Positions 34,112 through 41,805 of a stretch of DNA of 45,383 nt are shown here, piece after piece; positions within the stretch are counted from its first letter, which is position 1, and every line of letters begins with the position of its first letter. The position numbers and the translations under genes are program-made. The DNA is taken from the IMG/VR virus record IMGVR_UViG_3300035698_012734, positions 1 through 45,383 of that record; one strand, written 5' to 3'. Source of the DNA: a virus. The notes below the pieces were generated by a model. It saw only the letters and a list, made by a program, of their open reading frames with translations, did not search any database and was not told the DNA's origin.

Positions 34112-34266
34112 AGCGTATCTTTCTTTGTGATCTTTTTAAAATTTTCCTCTTCAAGATAATTTATAGTCGAGAACACAGATAACATACTCGCAAGATCGTC
34201 CAGATAGTCTAGGCCGTTCAGGTTTTCTGTTAAAATCTCAAGACTTCCGATTTTTAAGTTCGACAT
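34108..34266 (-). CDS. Small hypothetical protein, 52 aa
   Basis: This short frame fills the gap between the Cas4-like and DnaQ-like genes. It starts at ATG 34266, which lies 29 bases inside the end of the upstream gene, behind a strong ribosome site (GGAGGGGGAAGAG). It ends with TGA overlapping the ATG of the exonuclease gene (ATGA). The protein begins MSNLKIGSLEILTENLNGL and ends with a Lys-rich tail. Its coupling at both ends is the best evidence that it is real. Function unknown. Confidence 0.65.
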   Translation of the reverse strand: MSNLKIGSLEILTENLNGLDYLDDLASMLSVFSTINYLEEENFKKITKKDTL

Positions 34267-35284
34267 TAGCTCTTCCCCCTCCAGTGTAAGTAGTTAGCTT
34301 GCTCAAGTCTGCGTATCGATTGGTCGTTTCGTCTATTCCTAGCTCCACGATCTGATCTCTGATAAACGTACATACCGGCTGGTCTGGACTGATATCTGGA
34401 TTGATCTTAGAGTAAGCACAGAGCGATCTGCACTTCCAGTGAGAATTTGTCTGGCTTAATAAAGCCGGTCTCTGTAAAGACCGAATCTCTTCAAACCTAC
34501 TCTTCAGCATCTCTTCCGCTTTTGCGTAATCTTCGGGACCAAACACCATCGTGAATACGCCGCCTCGCACCATCTCTTTATCTATCTTGTGGTCATTTAT
34601 GTAATAGATAGATACATTGAAGTCTCGCTCCGGGTACTTATTCTTTAACGCATAATAATAGAGAAGTAGTTGCTTATCGTTCTGAAGAGAATCGTAGGTC
34701 TTTACCTCATCGGTAGACCAATCATACCTGCGACCAGTCTTATAGTCTAGGATATGGAACAACTTATTTCCCTCTCGGTAAATCATGTCCACGGTCCCCT
34801 TTATCCCGAGCTGGCCTTTTAGGATCTGCCCCCCGACCTCATACTCGTAGGACGCCCACTCATGAGGGATATCGATTTCGAAGAACTCTTCAACGGACTC
34901 AATATCCTGATTCCTAGGGTCTAGCTCTCCGTCATAACGAGAGACGGCCAATTCACTCCATTCTTGAGTTAGCTTCCGCTCCTTACTTAACATGAGACCG
35001 GGATTTATCGCATCGTAATGGTCAAACGCCAAGGTGTTCAAATTTTCAATCGTGCATTCTGAAAATTTCAACTTGCCGAAGTCATCATCGAGTACGTGCT
35101 TCTTTTTATCCTGCTTGGCAATTTTCATCTTGCCAAGTATTTCTAAAGTCTTATGTACTACGTTTCCGTAATTAGCTTTTGCATTTTCTTTGTCTTTCAT
35201 CCCGAGCACGTAAGTGAGATAGTACTTCTGCTCGCACATTGAAAATGTGCCAAGACTTGAACTTCGAAAGTACGTTACTAACAT
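34238..35284 (-). CDS. Cas4/RecB-like PD-(D/E)XK nuclease with Fe-S-type cysteines
   Basis: A 348-aa protein. It has an early Cys (Cys17, in SMCEQKYYL), a nuclease core with D in GTVDMIYREGNK and then HILDYKTGRRYDW around residues 176-186 (the D-x-K of PD-(D/E)XK), and three late cysteines near 286-307 (KCRSLCAY ... PVC). The one-plus-three Cys layout matches Cas4 and AddB-type nucleases, where it holds a 4Fe-4S cluster. Such phage enzymes act in recombination or DNA end processing. The start is at a TAATG overlap with the dNMP kinase gene. Specific role unknown. Confidence 0.85.
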   Translation of the reverse strand: MLVTYFRSSSLGTFSMCEQKYYLTYVLGMKDKENAKANYGNVVHKTLEILGKMKIAKQDKKKHVLDDDFGKLKFSECTIENLNTLAFDHYDAINPGLMLSKERKLTQEWSELAVSRYDGELDPRNQDIESVEEFFEIDIPHEWASYEYEVGGQILKGQLGIKGTVDMIYREGNKLFHILDYKTGRRYDWSTDEVKTYDSLQNDKQLLLYYYALKNKYPERDFNVSIYYINDHKIDKEMVRGGVFTMVFGPEDYAKAEEMLKSRFEEIRSLQRPALLSQTNSHWKCRSLCAYSKINPDISPDQPVCTFIRDQIVELGIDETTNRYADLSKLTTYTGGGRANVELKNRKS

Positions 35285-36018
35285 TAAAGAACACCAGCTT
35301 TCTTTAGATAGTCTAACACTTTAGTGTTGACCTCTTCAATACTAAAATCGCCAATCGTCAAATCAAACTTCTGACCTACCAGACTCGTCTCGCTAGGATG
35401 AGAATCCGTTTTCACCGAACGACCTAAATGAATGACGGTGCCACCCGCTTCTTTGATGCAGGATACTTCGTTCGGAAATCGCACGTCAGCAGCTATGGCA
35501 AAATCTGCCCCATCCTCCTTGATCCTGTTAATCAGCATACGAACCCAGACATCATCCTTAATCTTTCGAAACACGTTAGTACCTAGGTGTTGCATCACCT
35601 CACGGGCTGACATATTGCCGCCTTTATCGCTCGGTCGGTTTGGCATATTTTCCCACACGAGGTCAGTCTTCGTGTCCTTATCTTCTCCGTAAACCTGCTC
35701 AGAGGTTAGCCCAAAGAGACACATGCAGATTACTTTTAGCGGGTCCGCGAAGTTATAAACCTTGACGTAAGGCCAAATCTTTTTGCTCGCATAGCCGACG
35801 AATTCCTCATCTGTTCTGCTCATGTCAAGAACGCCATCGTCTTTTTTAACATCTCCTGCCGAATCGAGATAGTGGCAATTTACCACCAACTCCCCCTTCG
35901 GAGAGATGCTGAATTTCTCGATTAGGTCGTTCTCCTTAAGGATATGTCCTACTAAAAAATTCGCCGTCGTAGTTTTTCCGGCCCGTTTCTGGCCTGCGAT
36001 CCCAATAATTTTAGTCAT
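35284..36018 (-). CDS. Deoxynucleoside monophosphate kinase
   Basis: A 244-aa protein. I chose the ATG at 36018 because it puts the P-loop near the N-terminus (GQKRAGKT at residues 9-16) as in phage dNMP kinases; a GTG at 36138 would add 40 basic residues that overlap a separate small frame. Other features are a YVKVYNFADPLK segment with the acceptor-site Asp, the segment SAREVMQHLGTNVFR, and DFAIAADVRFPNEVSCI, typical of this family. It phosphorylates dNMPs to dNDPs, supplying dNTPs with the nrdAB genes. The gene lies in the replication operon after the primase. Confidence 0.85.
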   Translation of the reverse strand: MTKIIGIAGQKRAGKTTTANFLVGHILKENDLIEKFSISPKGELVVNCHYLDSAGDVKKDDGVLDMSRTDEEFVGYASKKIWPYVKVYNFADPLKVICMCLFGLTSEQVYGEDKDTKTDLVWENMPNRPSDKGGNMSAREVMQHLGTNVFRKIKDDVWVRMLINRIKEDGADFAIAADVRFPNEVSCIKEAGGTVIHLGRSVKTDSHPSETSLVGQKFDLTIGDFSIEEVNTKVLDYLKKAGVL

Positions 36019-36034
36019 AATATTTGCTTTCTTC

Positions 36035-36157
36035 TTACGTGGCGGTTCTTCGTTTTTCTCTACGATTGGTGCGATCAGTTCTAACCTTCTGTTTTTTCTT
36101 CTCCTGTAATTTATTGCTTTGATCGTCGCTACGATCACGCCTATGTGTCTTACTCAT
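36035..36157 (-). CDS. Small, very basic protein, 40 aa
   Basis: The frame starts at ATG 36157, which overlaps the stop of the primase gene (ATGAGTAA), with AAAGGGA upstream. It ends 16 bases before the dNMP kinase ATG. The product starts MSKTHRRDRSDDQ and is about 40 percent Lys plus Arg. It could bind nucleic acid. No homologue is recognised. The fact that the alternative dNMP kinase start would run through this region in another frame makes the call moderate. Confidence 0.55.
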   Translation of the reverse strand: MSKTHRRDRSDDQSNKLQEKKKQKVRTDRTNRREKRRTAT

Positions 36158-37130
36158 TGAACAATCCCTTTACGTCTTCAACGCTCATATCTCCGACATC
36201 CGTTTTGGGCACCTTGTGCCTGATAGAAAATAATTTACCCAGTTTTTTATCAACACTGATGCGAGCTTTTTCACCCGCAGAGTCATTATCAAAAGCTGTT
36301 ACGATACTCATAACGCCGGTCTTCTGAAGCAGTATCTCCTGCCCTAATGAGATATTAGATCCAAATATGCCGAACACGTTTTTTATCCCAGCCTCCCATA
36401 ACCTCATCACATCCCCCTGCCCCTCCACCAGAATAGCTTCCCCTATCTTGCACACATCAACAATGGCCTTTCCATAGTTGAACAAATAATTAGCTTTGTC
36501 AAAACCTTTTTCATTTATCCATTTGGGAGATTTTTTCTCAATTGCTCTACCAACGGACCCTACTAAAAATTTGTCTGTAGGATCGTAGACAGGAAAGACG
36601 GACCTCCCGAACATTTGAGTTCCCTCTCTAAAACAGTCTCCGACATCAAACTCGTTCAGGACCTCTTCAGAGAATCCTCTCTCTAGATAATATCGAGAAG
36701 GAATAGAGAGCTTAGATCTTACCTGCTCTCTGGTTGGGCCCCTTTTTTTTGTCTCAACCGATGCTAGAAGAAGGTTCGTGAAGTTATCGCAAGTTATGTC
36801 AACACGCTCTGATCCGCAAAACTTATTAGCGAGATCTAAGACGTCAGTAAAAGAAGAGATACCATTATTCTTAGAAGCAATCAGCCCCCTGATTAAGCCG
36901 AGGATGTCCCCGCCGTATTCAGAATGGCAGCCTTTAGTGTTGCAAAACCATCTACCACAATACTCACTTCTCTTGTTGATGTTGACATTGAAAGCCGTCT
37001 GGTTGTCGCCCTCGTGAACAGGGCAGTTCGAAACTAAGAGATCCCCACTAGTGTAAGTCCTGACTTCAAAGAAGTCAAGTATTTTATCTATATTCGCCCT
37101 GAGTTTCGACTTGATTGTCTCCGTCTCCAT
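36150..37130 (-). CDS. DNA primase (CHC2 zinc finger plus TOPRIM)
   Basis: A 326-aa protein from the ATG at 37130 (AGAGCAGG just upstream); a TTG at 37169 is an alternative. Residues about 35-70 hold the zinc-binding CHC2 motif: NCPVH, then YCGRWFCNTKGCH. A TOPRIM domain lies at about 226-290 with E-G in LVEGQGDVMRLWEAG and D-N-D in AFDNDSAGEKAR, the Mg2+-binding residues. It makes RNA primers for the lagging strand with the DnaB-type helicase encoded just before it. The gene overlaps the helicase gene by 47 bases. It is shorter than bacterial DnaG, with no helicase-interacting C-terminal domain visible. Confidence 0.9.
   Translation of the reverse strand: METETIKSKLRANIDKILDFFEVRTYTSGDLLVSNCPVHEGDNQTAFNVNINKRSEYCGRWFCNTKGCHSEYGGDILGLIRGLIASKNNGISSFTDVLDLANKFCGSERVDITCDNFTNLLLASVETKKRGPTREQVRSKLSIPSRYYLERGFSEEVLNEFDVGDCFREGTQMFGRSVFPVYDPTDKFLVGSVGRAIEKKSPKWINEKGFDKANYLFNYGKAIVDVCKIGEAILVEGQGDVMRLWEAGIKNVFGIFGSNISLGQEILLQKTGVMSIVTAFDNDSAGEKARISVDKKLGKLFSIRHKVPKTDVGDMSVEDVKGLFNE
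36845..36854 (-). repeat. Dispersed motif, copy 13
   Basis: Exact copy, sense in the primase gene. Confidence 0.8.
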
Positions 37131-38514
37131 CCTGCTCTGGGAAGTCACGGCTGTTTTGAATGGTTGCAATTTCTGAAATCCTAGCTACGTCGCCCTCAAT
37201 ATTCATAGAGATATAACCATCCATACCCGGACCATGTCTCGCCACTACGGGAACTAGTTTTCTGTTTCCGTTGGCTGCTCCGTCCTGAGCGATCTCTTCT
37301 GCCGACTTCTCTTTGAAGATAGATACAGAGGTTGCCGTTTGTGCTAGTCTATCAGACCCTCCGATTGCGTCAAGGGTCTCCTTGATAATACCTTCTCTAT
37401 TTAGCTGAACGAACGCTAGACAGGAGCAGTCATGCTCAACCACAAAATTGTGCAGTCTGATCATCTGAAAGCCGAGAGCCTGATGCTCCGCCATAGAAGA
37501 AGAGATGTCTCTAGAATCGGTAATCTTAAAGTAGTCGTAAATAATTAGGCAGTCATTAGTTACTCCGTCCACCATGCCGACGTCTTTAAGAACCCACCTC
37601 CTAGCGATAGACATGACTTCGTCAAACGGTTTTCCCGTAACGTTAATATGCTTGCACTTGACGGACTCGATTTTATCTATCGACGCAATGACGTTCGCGA
37701 CTTTGGCCGAGTTCAGCCTGAAGCTACCAGAGGCTATCTCGTTAACCCCTACGTTTGATACGCTAGCAGTCATCCTGTCCTGAAGTTCTTCACTTGACAT
37801 CTCGGTATCTAAGATAAGAACGGGGATCTCTAGCACCCCACCTACGTGCAATGCCACAGCCTGACTGTAAGTACTCTTGCCAACTTTTGGCCGAGCTCCA
37901 ATAAGGTCGATGCATTTACGCCGAAGGCCTCCGCCGATAGCCCTATCAAACGATGGCATTCCGCTGGGGATGCCAATACTCCGAACTTCATTGTCTAGAA
38001 GGTCCTGAATATGGTCTCTAAGGCCTTCGCCAACATCCTTGGGTTTATGGTCGTCCTGCTTGGAGTACGACGACGAGACGGCCTGCAGTGGCGACTCAAC
38101 GATCGAGACGATCTCTACCAGAGACTCATCGCCCGTAATGCCGTCTAGATTGGCATGACTAGTCTGGATCACCTCTTGGAGAGATCGCCCGAACTGTAGC
38201 CTGCGGATCTTCTTGGCGTGCGGCAATACGCTTTCTAAACCAATCGGTGTCGATAGAACACCATGGATATGTTTAATTACGGACTGTTGGTTTATGTACT
38301 CTGAGAGCCCCAGATCGGTGGCCGCTGAAATGATGCCTACGAAACTAGGAGTATGACCCTTAGCGATAATGCTGGTCAGGCATTGATATAGGATCTTATT
38401 CTCATCAACCGTAAAAGTTTTTTCTTCTAAAAAGGGACTCACGTCCAAATAACAGTCCAGCCCATGAGAGCAGATCCCCGCAAGGACCGCTCTCTCTGAT
38501 GCGACATTATTCAT
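37084..38514 (-). CDS. Replicative DNA helicase, DnaB-like
   Basis: A 476-aa protein with an N-terminal helical domain (ERAVLAGICSHGLDCYLDV; GHTPSFVGII) and a RecA-type ATPase core. Walker A is near 205-213 (GARPKVGKST), the H1a-like segment PVLILDTEMSSEELQDRM follows, and Walker B is CLIIYDYFK. Near the end is a QLNREG segment, typical of DnaB motif 3. It unwinds DNA at the fork with the primase. The C-terminal end is acidic and Gln/Gly-rich (FPEQDGDGDNQ). It is preceded by the small zinc-ribbon protein gene. Confidence 0.9.
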   Translation of the reverse strand: MNNVASERAVLAGICSHGLDCYLDVSPFLEEKTFTVDENKILYQCLTSIIAKGHTPSFVGIISAATDLGLSEYINQQSVIKHIHGVLSTPIGLESVLPHAKKIRRLQFGRSLQEVIQTSHANLDGITGDESLVEIVSIVESPLQAVSSSYSKQDDHKPKDVGEGLRDHIQDLLDNEVRSIGIPSGMPSFDRAIGGGLRRKCIDLIGARPKVGKSTYSQAVALHVGGVLEIPVLILDTEMSSEELQDRMTASVSNVGVNEIASGSFRLNSAKVANVIASIDKIESVKCKHINVTGKPFDEVMSIARRWVLKDVGMVDGVTNDCLIIYDYFKITDSRDISSSMAEHQALGFQMIRLHNFVVEHDCSCLAFVQLNREGIIKETLDAIGGSDRLAQTATSVSIFKEKSAEEIAQDGAANGNRKLVPVVARHGPGMDGYISMNIEGDVARISEIATIQNSRDFPEQDGDGDNQVETQGEYR

Positions 38515-38516
38515 AT

Positions 38517-38867
38517 TTATCGGCCAGATGCTTTCGTGATACAGTGGTCACATTGGTAATTCTTCTGAAACATGGGATCGACATTATGCTTAGAAGAGCA
38601 TCCAGAGCAGAGTACGACCACCTCCTTATAGGCTGGTCGAGACCTATCCACTCGATCTACCTTGTCATTAATTTTCTTAGAGAGTTTATCCTCGGACAAT
38701 TTAATCTCCATTGACTCGAATAGATTGGTCGATAGAACCCTAGCCTTCTTTTTTACTGTCTTTTTAGCCACCTCTCCCGAGATGTTAGAAAGAGCGTTAA
38801 GGGCTCGCCGAACCAATCCCCAGTCTTCATCCTGAATAGCCGTACTCAACGCTTTAATCACATTCAT
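38517..38867 (-). CDS. Small zinc-ribbon protein
   Basis: A 116-aa protein. I use the ATG at 38867, two bases after the nuclease stop, behind AGGTGCG. The N-terminal two thirds is helical and basic (VKKKARV). Near the C-terminus are two Cys pairs (LCSGCSSKH and QCDHCI), which would form a zinc ribbon. It is placed directly before the DnaB gene, which hints at a replication accessory role. An exact copy of the dispersed motif lies at 38749-38758. Confidence 0.6.
   Translation of the reverse strand: MNVIKALSTAIQDEDWGLVRRALNALSNISGEVAKKTVKKKARVLSTNLFESMEIKLSEDKLSKKINDKVDRVDRSRPAYKEVVVLCSGCSSKHNVDPMFQKNYQCDHCITKASGR
38749..38758 (+). repeat. Dispersed motif, copy 14
   Basis: Exact copy, antisense in the zinc-ribbon gene before dnaB. 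It is the only exact copy followed by T rather than a purine. Confidence 0.8.
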
Positions 38868-38869
38868 AA

Positions 38870-39289
38870 TTACGCACCTATTGTTTTCAATATCATGAAT
38901 TCCCATTCTGACTCCCGATCGTATGGGAGGATCACGATTGGGAGACTATTAAGTTTAGCCCACGCTATTTTGTTTCTATCTCTTAGTTTTGACTTTTTGA
39001 AGACCGACTGGGATCTGTGGAAAAAGGGATTGAACTCGTAGTGCTGAGACCCATGAATCTCCACAAATAGTGGTAGCTGTGGTAGGAACAAGTCTGCGGA
39101 CAACAGACCATTATTAGGGGTCTTAGAGCCGGGAAGTGCTACTTCCTCATAGATTGGATGATCTGAGAACATTTTCAGTAAAAGAGAGAGGGCCTTCTTA
39201 TGTGGCGTCGACTTCTTTCTTCTTTTACGAACTATGTACTTAGACCAGACAAACTTGTGCGATTCACCGTCTAGGCCAGTAACATACAT
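38870..39289 (-). CDS. PD-(D/E)XK/DUF559-like nuclease
   Basis: A 139-aa protein with the pattern of small Vsr/DUF559-like nucleases: an N-terminal helix (HKKALSLLLKMFSDHPIYEEV), then LSADLFLPQLPLFVEIHGSQHYEF with the acidic D and E-I-H-G of the catalytic strand, and a later K-rich helix KLRDRNKIAWAKLNS followed by PIVILPYDRE. It could cut branched or mismatched DNA. A DnaB-type helicase gene lies nearby. It starts at a TAATG overlap. It is a different protein from the endonuclease at 27838-28617. Confidence 0.65.
   Translation of the reverse strand: MYVTGLDGESHKFVWSKYIVRKRRKKSTPHKKALSLLLKMFSDHPIYEEVALPGSKTPNNGLLSADLFLPQLPLFVEIHGSQHYEFNPFFHRSQSVFKKSKLRDRNKIAWAKLNSLPIVILPYDRESEWEFMILKTIGA
39176..39185 (-). 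repeat. Dispersed motif, copy 15
   Basis: Exact copy, sense in the DUF559-like nuclease gene. Confidence 0.8.
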
Positions 39290-39699
39290 TACAGTTCGTC
39301 CAGCCTATTTTTATTACCACGGGGCCTGATCGGCTTGGCTTCTGAAGGCTCGACTTTCTTAATGACTTTCTGAACCCTCTTCTGTTTCGCATCAATCCTT
39401 TCGATGTCACGAAGCAATTCCTTATTAGTGATGGATAACGCCCTACTTCCTCTTACAGCCGTTACCACCGCGAACCCGCTATACTCTCTTAGCAATCTTT
39501 TGATGTTTACTATTTGGCCAACGTATAATTGTCTGTACTTATCCGTGTTCCAAAATTTTTGAGGCAGACTACCACTGCGGTCATACTCCTTTCTTCTTAT
39601 GAATAAGAGTTCGCAGATGTAGTCTGCCTCAGTGATATAGCCTTCCTTAAAGGCTGACTTATAAGGTCTAAGCTCACTCTGGTCGAATTTTCTGGACAT
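39289..39699 (-). CDS. Hypothetical basic protein
   Basis: A 136-aa protein from ATG 39699, which overlaps the upstream gene by 26 bases. It has aromatic/charged helices (GYITEADYICELLFIRRKEY, FWNTDKYRQLYVGQIVNIKR) and a strongly basic C-terminus (KVIKKVEPSEAKPIRPRGNK). No known motif is seen. The basic tail and helical pattern would suit a DNA-associated factor; this is inference only. Confidence 0.55.
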   Translation of the reverse strand: MSRKFDQSELRPYKSAFKEGYITEADYICELLFIRRKEYDRSGSLPQKFWNTDKYRQLYVGQIVNIKRLLREYSGFAVVTAVRGSRALSITNKELLRDIERIDAKQKRVQKVIKKVEPSEAKPIRPRGNKNRLDEL

Positions 39700-40048
39700 T
39701 ACGCTGCAGCCTATCAGGGAGAGATTCAATTGAATTGTTATGTTGTACGTCACCCAGCTCAGAGGCCCCCTGAGTCATGGCGATAGCCCCACCCCGCGAG
39801 TTTCTTGTCATCATGGCGTCGGCAGTAGCCTTCCTAATATGTTTTGCCTTATCAGCCCTAGATTGCTTAATCGCCGCAATTTCCTCCGCACGCTCTTTCT
39901 TGTTAAGGGATTTCAGATAGGTGCGGATCAGGGCCGTGGGCTCGCCTGTGTCAAGGACGAGCAGTCCAACATCTTTTTCTCTGTGGTGTGCGATCCAGAA
40001 CTTACTAGTCTTACTGAGTTTTCGAATATTCTCTGTTGGTTGCGGCAT
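39674..40048 (-). CDS. Hypothetical charged helical protein
   Basis: A 124-aa protein; the start is taken at ATG 40048 (CAGGAA upstream) rather than an in-frame codon at 40117. It has a first segment SKTSKFWIAHHREKDVGLLVLDTG and a Lys/Arg/Ala-rich helix (KKERAEEIAAIKQSRADKAK). No family recognised. It overlaps both neighbours (38 and 26 bases). Confidence 0.5.
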   Translation of the reverse strand: MPQPTENIRKLSKTSKFWIAHHREKDVGLLVLDTGEPTALIRTYLKSLNKKERAEEIAAIKQSRADKAKHIRKATADAMMTRNSRGGAIAMTQGASELGDVQHNNSIESLPDRLQRNVQKIRPE

Positions 40049-40325
40049 AACTAATTCCTGTTTTCTTAGCCAAAAAAGATAGGTACAGATCAAAGCAATC
40101 GATCGTAACGGGCACAAAGGCCTGAGACTTAGTCTTAATATTTATGTGTTCGTGAGGATGGTAAATCTCGGAACTAACAAACTTAATAAAGTACTTAGTA
40201 AAATCGCCAATCTTCTCAGAGAAGCAGACCCCAGATTTCTGGTCTGTATTCTCCCCATCCTTTCCGTAGTACACCGATACTGTTTCAGGAAATGGTAAGT
40301 CTGATATGTCCGATACGAATTTCAT
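40011..40325 (-). CDS. Hypothetical protein
   Basis: A 104-aa protein starting in an ATGA overlap with the FmdB-type gene. It is mostly beta-type with several Phe/Tyr (SVYYGKDG; FTKYFIKFVSSEIYHPHEHI). No known motif. The coupling on both sides supports a real gene. Confidence 0.5.
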   Translation of the reverse strand: MKFVSDISDLPFPETVSVYYGKDGENTDQKSGVCFSEKIGDFTKYFIKFVSSEIYHPHEHINIKTKSQAFVPVTIDCFDLYLSFLAKKTGISYAATNREYSKTQ

Positions 40326-40645
40326 AGTCCGTTCTCTATGTAGTGAATCTTCTGGGTTTCTGTCATCGCGTTAATCTTGTTAGTCAGCTCTCGCCCTTCC
40401 CTCTTCTCTTTTTTACCTGATAGCTGCTCAACCTCTGCGATAGAGGCACCTGCTCTCCGGCTATTTGATTCGGCCAACTTACCGATGGTAGTCACGCCTC
40501 GATCGATAGAGAAGGAGCTAGAGAATAATAGTCTATGCACAGACCCTTTGCAATCCGGACATCTCTTTAATGGTCTCGATTTTAGTTTTTGCTCTTTTTC
40601 AAATCTGACATCGCAGTCCTCGCATTCATACTCGTATGTCGGCAT
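40322..40645 (-). CDS. FmdB-type zinc ribbon protein
   Basis: A 107-aa protein beginning MPTYEYECEDCDVRFE, the signature of FmdB/CxxC-CxxC zinc-ribbon proteins, with Cys at residues 8, 11, 29 and 32. Such small proteins are common in bacteria and phages, often as possible regulatory factors, with no proven role. A basic/Ser-rich tail follows. The start is at a TAATG overlap. A relaxed dispersed motif copy (40409-40419) lies inside it. Confidence 0.85.
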   Translation of the reverse strand: MPTYEYECEDCDVRFEKEQKLKSRPLKRCPDCKGSVHRLLFSSSFSIDRGVTTIGKLAESNSRRAGASIAEVEQLSGKKEKREGRELTNKINAMTETQKIHYIENGL

Positions 40646-40854
40646 TATAGCTTATATCTTTCTTTCTCAACCATCTCGAACATGACTATATCAAAATCGT
40701 CAGCTTTAAGCTGGCGGTTTTTATCGCTAGCTTTTTTGTTGGACTTTTTCAAATGCAGCCTGAGTGCCATTTTAGCATCGCTAAGGGAAGTGAATAGCCC
40801 CGTCTTCTTGCCTTGGTTGATCCAATAGTTCCCGTTTGAAATCCTGAAAATCAT
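40645..40854 (-). CDS. Small hypothetical protein
   Basis: A 69-aa protein from ATG 40854 (AAAGGGTATC upstream); it lies 74 bases inside the phoH 3' end. It starts MIFRISNGNYWINQGK and ends with an acidic/basic segment with no Cys. An ATG at 40902 would add 16 residues. Function unknown. Confidence 0.5.
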   Translation of the reverse strand: MIFRISNGNYWINQGKKTGLFTSLSDAKMALRLHLKKSNKKASDKNRQLKADDFDIVMFEMVEKERYKL

Positions 40855-41476
40855 CGACAGATACCCTTTTGATGATCGATCCAATAATTCGACTACGAAC
40901 AATATCCCTAGATGTCATTTTACAGATTCCGACATCCGTCAGGTCTTTAAGTCGACAGCAAATATAATCCAGACCACCCGATTCATCCTTGCGAAGATCC
41001 ACCTGATCCACATCTCCGTTTATAACCATCTTAGAGTTTTTACCAAGCCGGGTCATAAACATTTTTAACTGCGTGAATGTTGCGTTCTGAGCCTCATCAA
41101 GCAACACGAATGAATCGTGGAAGTTTCGACCGCGAGCGAACTCAAGAGGAAGCACTTCTACAAACCCCTCTTCTCTCGCCTTTCGAACCTCTTCCTTACC
41201 CATATGTTTCTCCATCTCCTCAATGATGGGAACCATATACGGACTAATCTTTTCCACGAAACTACCCGGAAGAAAACCCATCGACTTACCTGCTTCGACC
41301 ATCGGTCGGGCAATGATAATCTTTTTGACCTTACTAGAGCAGAAATACTCTGCGGCCAAAGCCGCCGAGACACTGCTTTTGCCAGTTCCTGCTGGACCGA
41401 TACAGATGGTTAGGGTATTTTCGGAAATACTTCTAACATAATCTACCTGAGCATCGTTTCGTGGGCTAAATTTCAC
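40781..41476 (-). CDS. phoH: PhoH-family ATPase
   Basis: A 231-aa protein, GTG start in a GTGA overlap with the gene before it. Walker A is GPAGTGKS at residues 27-34, and Walker B is VLLDEAQN near 123-130, followed by MFMTRLGKNSKMVINGDVDQVD, typical of the PhoH family. These proteins are RNA/ATP-dependent factors of uncertain role and very common in phages of aquatic bacteria. Its place in the nucleotide-metabolism run is also typical. Length is normal for the phage subset without an N-terminal PIN domain. Confidence 0.9.
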   Translation of the reverse strand: MKFSPRNDAQVDYVRSISENTLTICIGPAGTGKSSVSAALAAEYFCSSKVKKIIIARPMVEAGKSMGFLPGSFVEKISPYMVPIIEEMEKHMGKEEVRKAREEGFVEVLPLEFARGRNFHDSFVLLDEAQNATFTQLKMFMTRLGKNSKMVINGDVDQVDLRKDESGGLDYICCRLKDLTDVGICKMTSRDIVRSRIIGSIIKRVSVDDFQDFKRELLDQPRQEDGAIHFP

Positions 41477-41805
41477 TTGGACTCCTTAATGATTTTTGAA
41501 AGTGCATCACCATCTTTTGTAGTTACGTACTTAATCTCTCCATCATCAAATACTGCCTCAACCAGTCCGTCATTAATTAGCCGCTCACAGACATGGTCGC
41601 CGATCAGTCGAGACGCTTGCTCCGTCAAGCTAATGCTATTATCTCTATTTATTAAGCAGTACCCAACTATTACTTGACCAGTTATGTCGGAAAGATAAGA
41701 TTCCTCATCATCTCTGGTGATCGGATAATCGTTAGACTCCTCTACCGCAAGTGCTAGAGATAGAAGCTGTTCATCGTTTAAGATACTTGATAGGTTAGCC
41801 TTCAC
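41473..41805 (-). CDS. Hypothetical protein between nrdA and phoH
   Basis: A 110-aa acidic protein, GTG start 11 bases before the nrdA stop. Residues 40-60 include the hydrophobic DITGQVIVGYCLI; no Cys pair or catalytic motif. The overlap with both neighbours shows that it is part of the same transcript. It could be a small regulatory partner of the reductase, but this is speculative. Confidence 0.55.
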   Translation of the reverse strand: MKANLSSILNDEQLLSLALAVEESNDYPITRDDEESYLSDITGQVIVGYCLINRDNSISLTEQASRLIGDHVCERLINDGLVEAVFDDGEIKYVTTKDGDALSKIIKESK

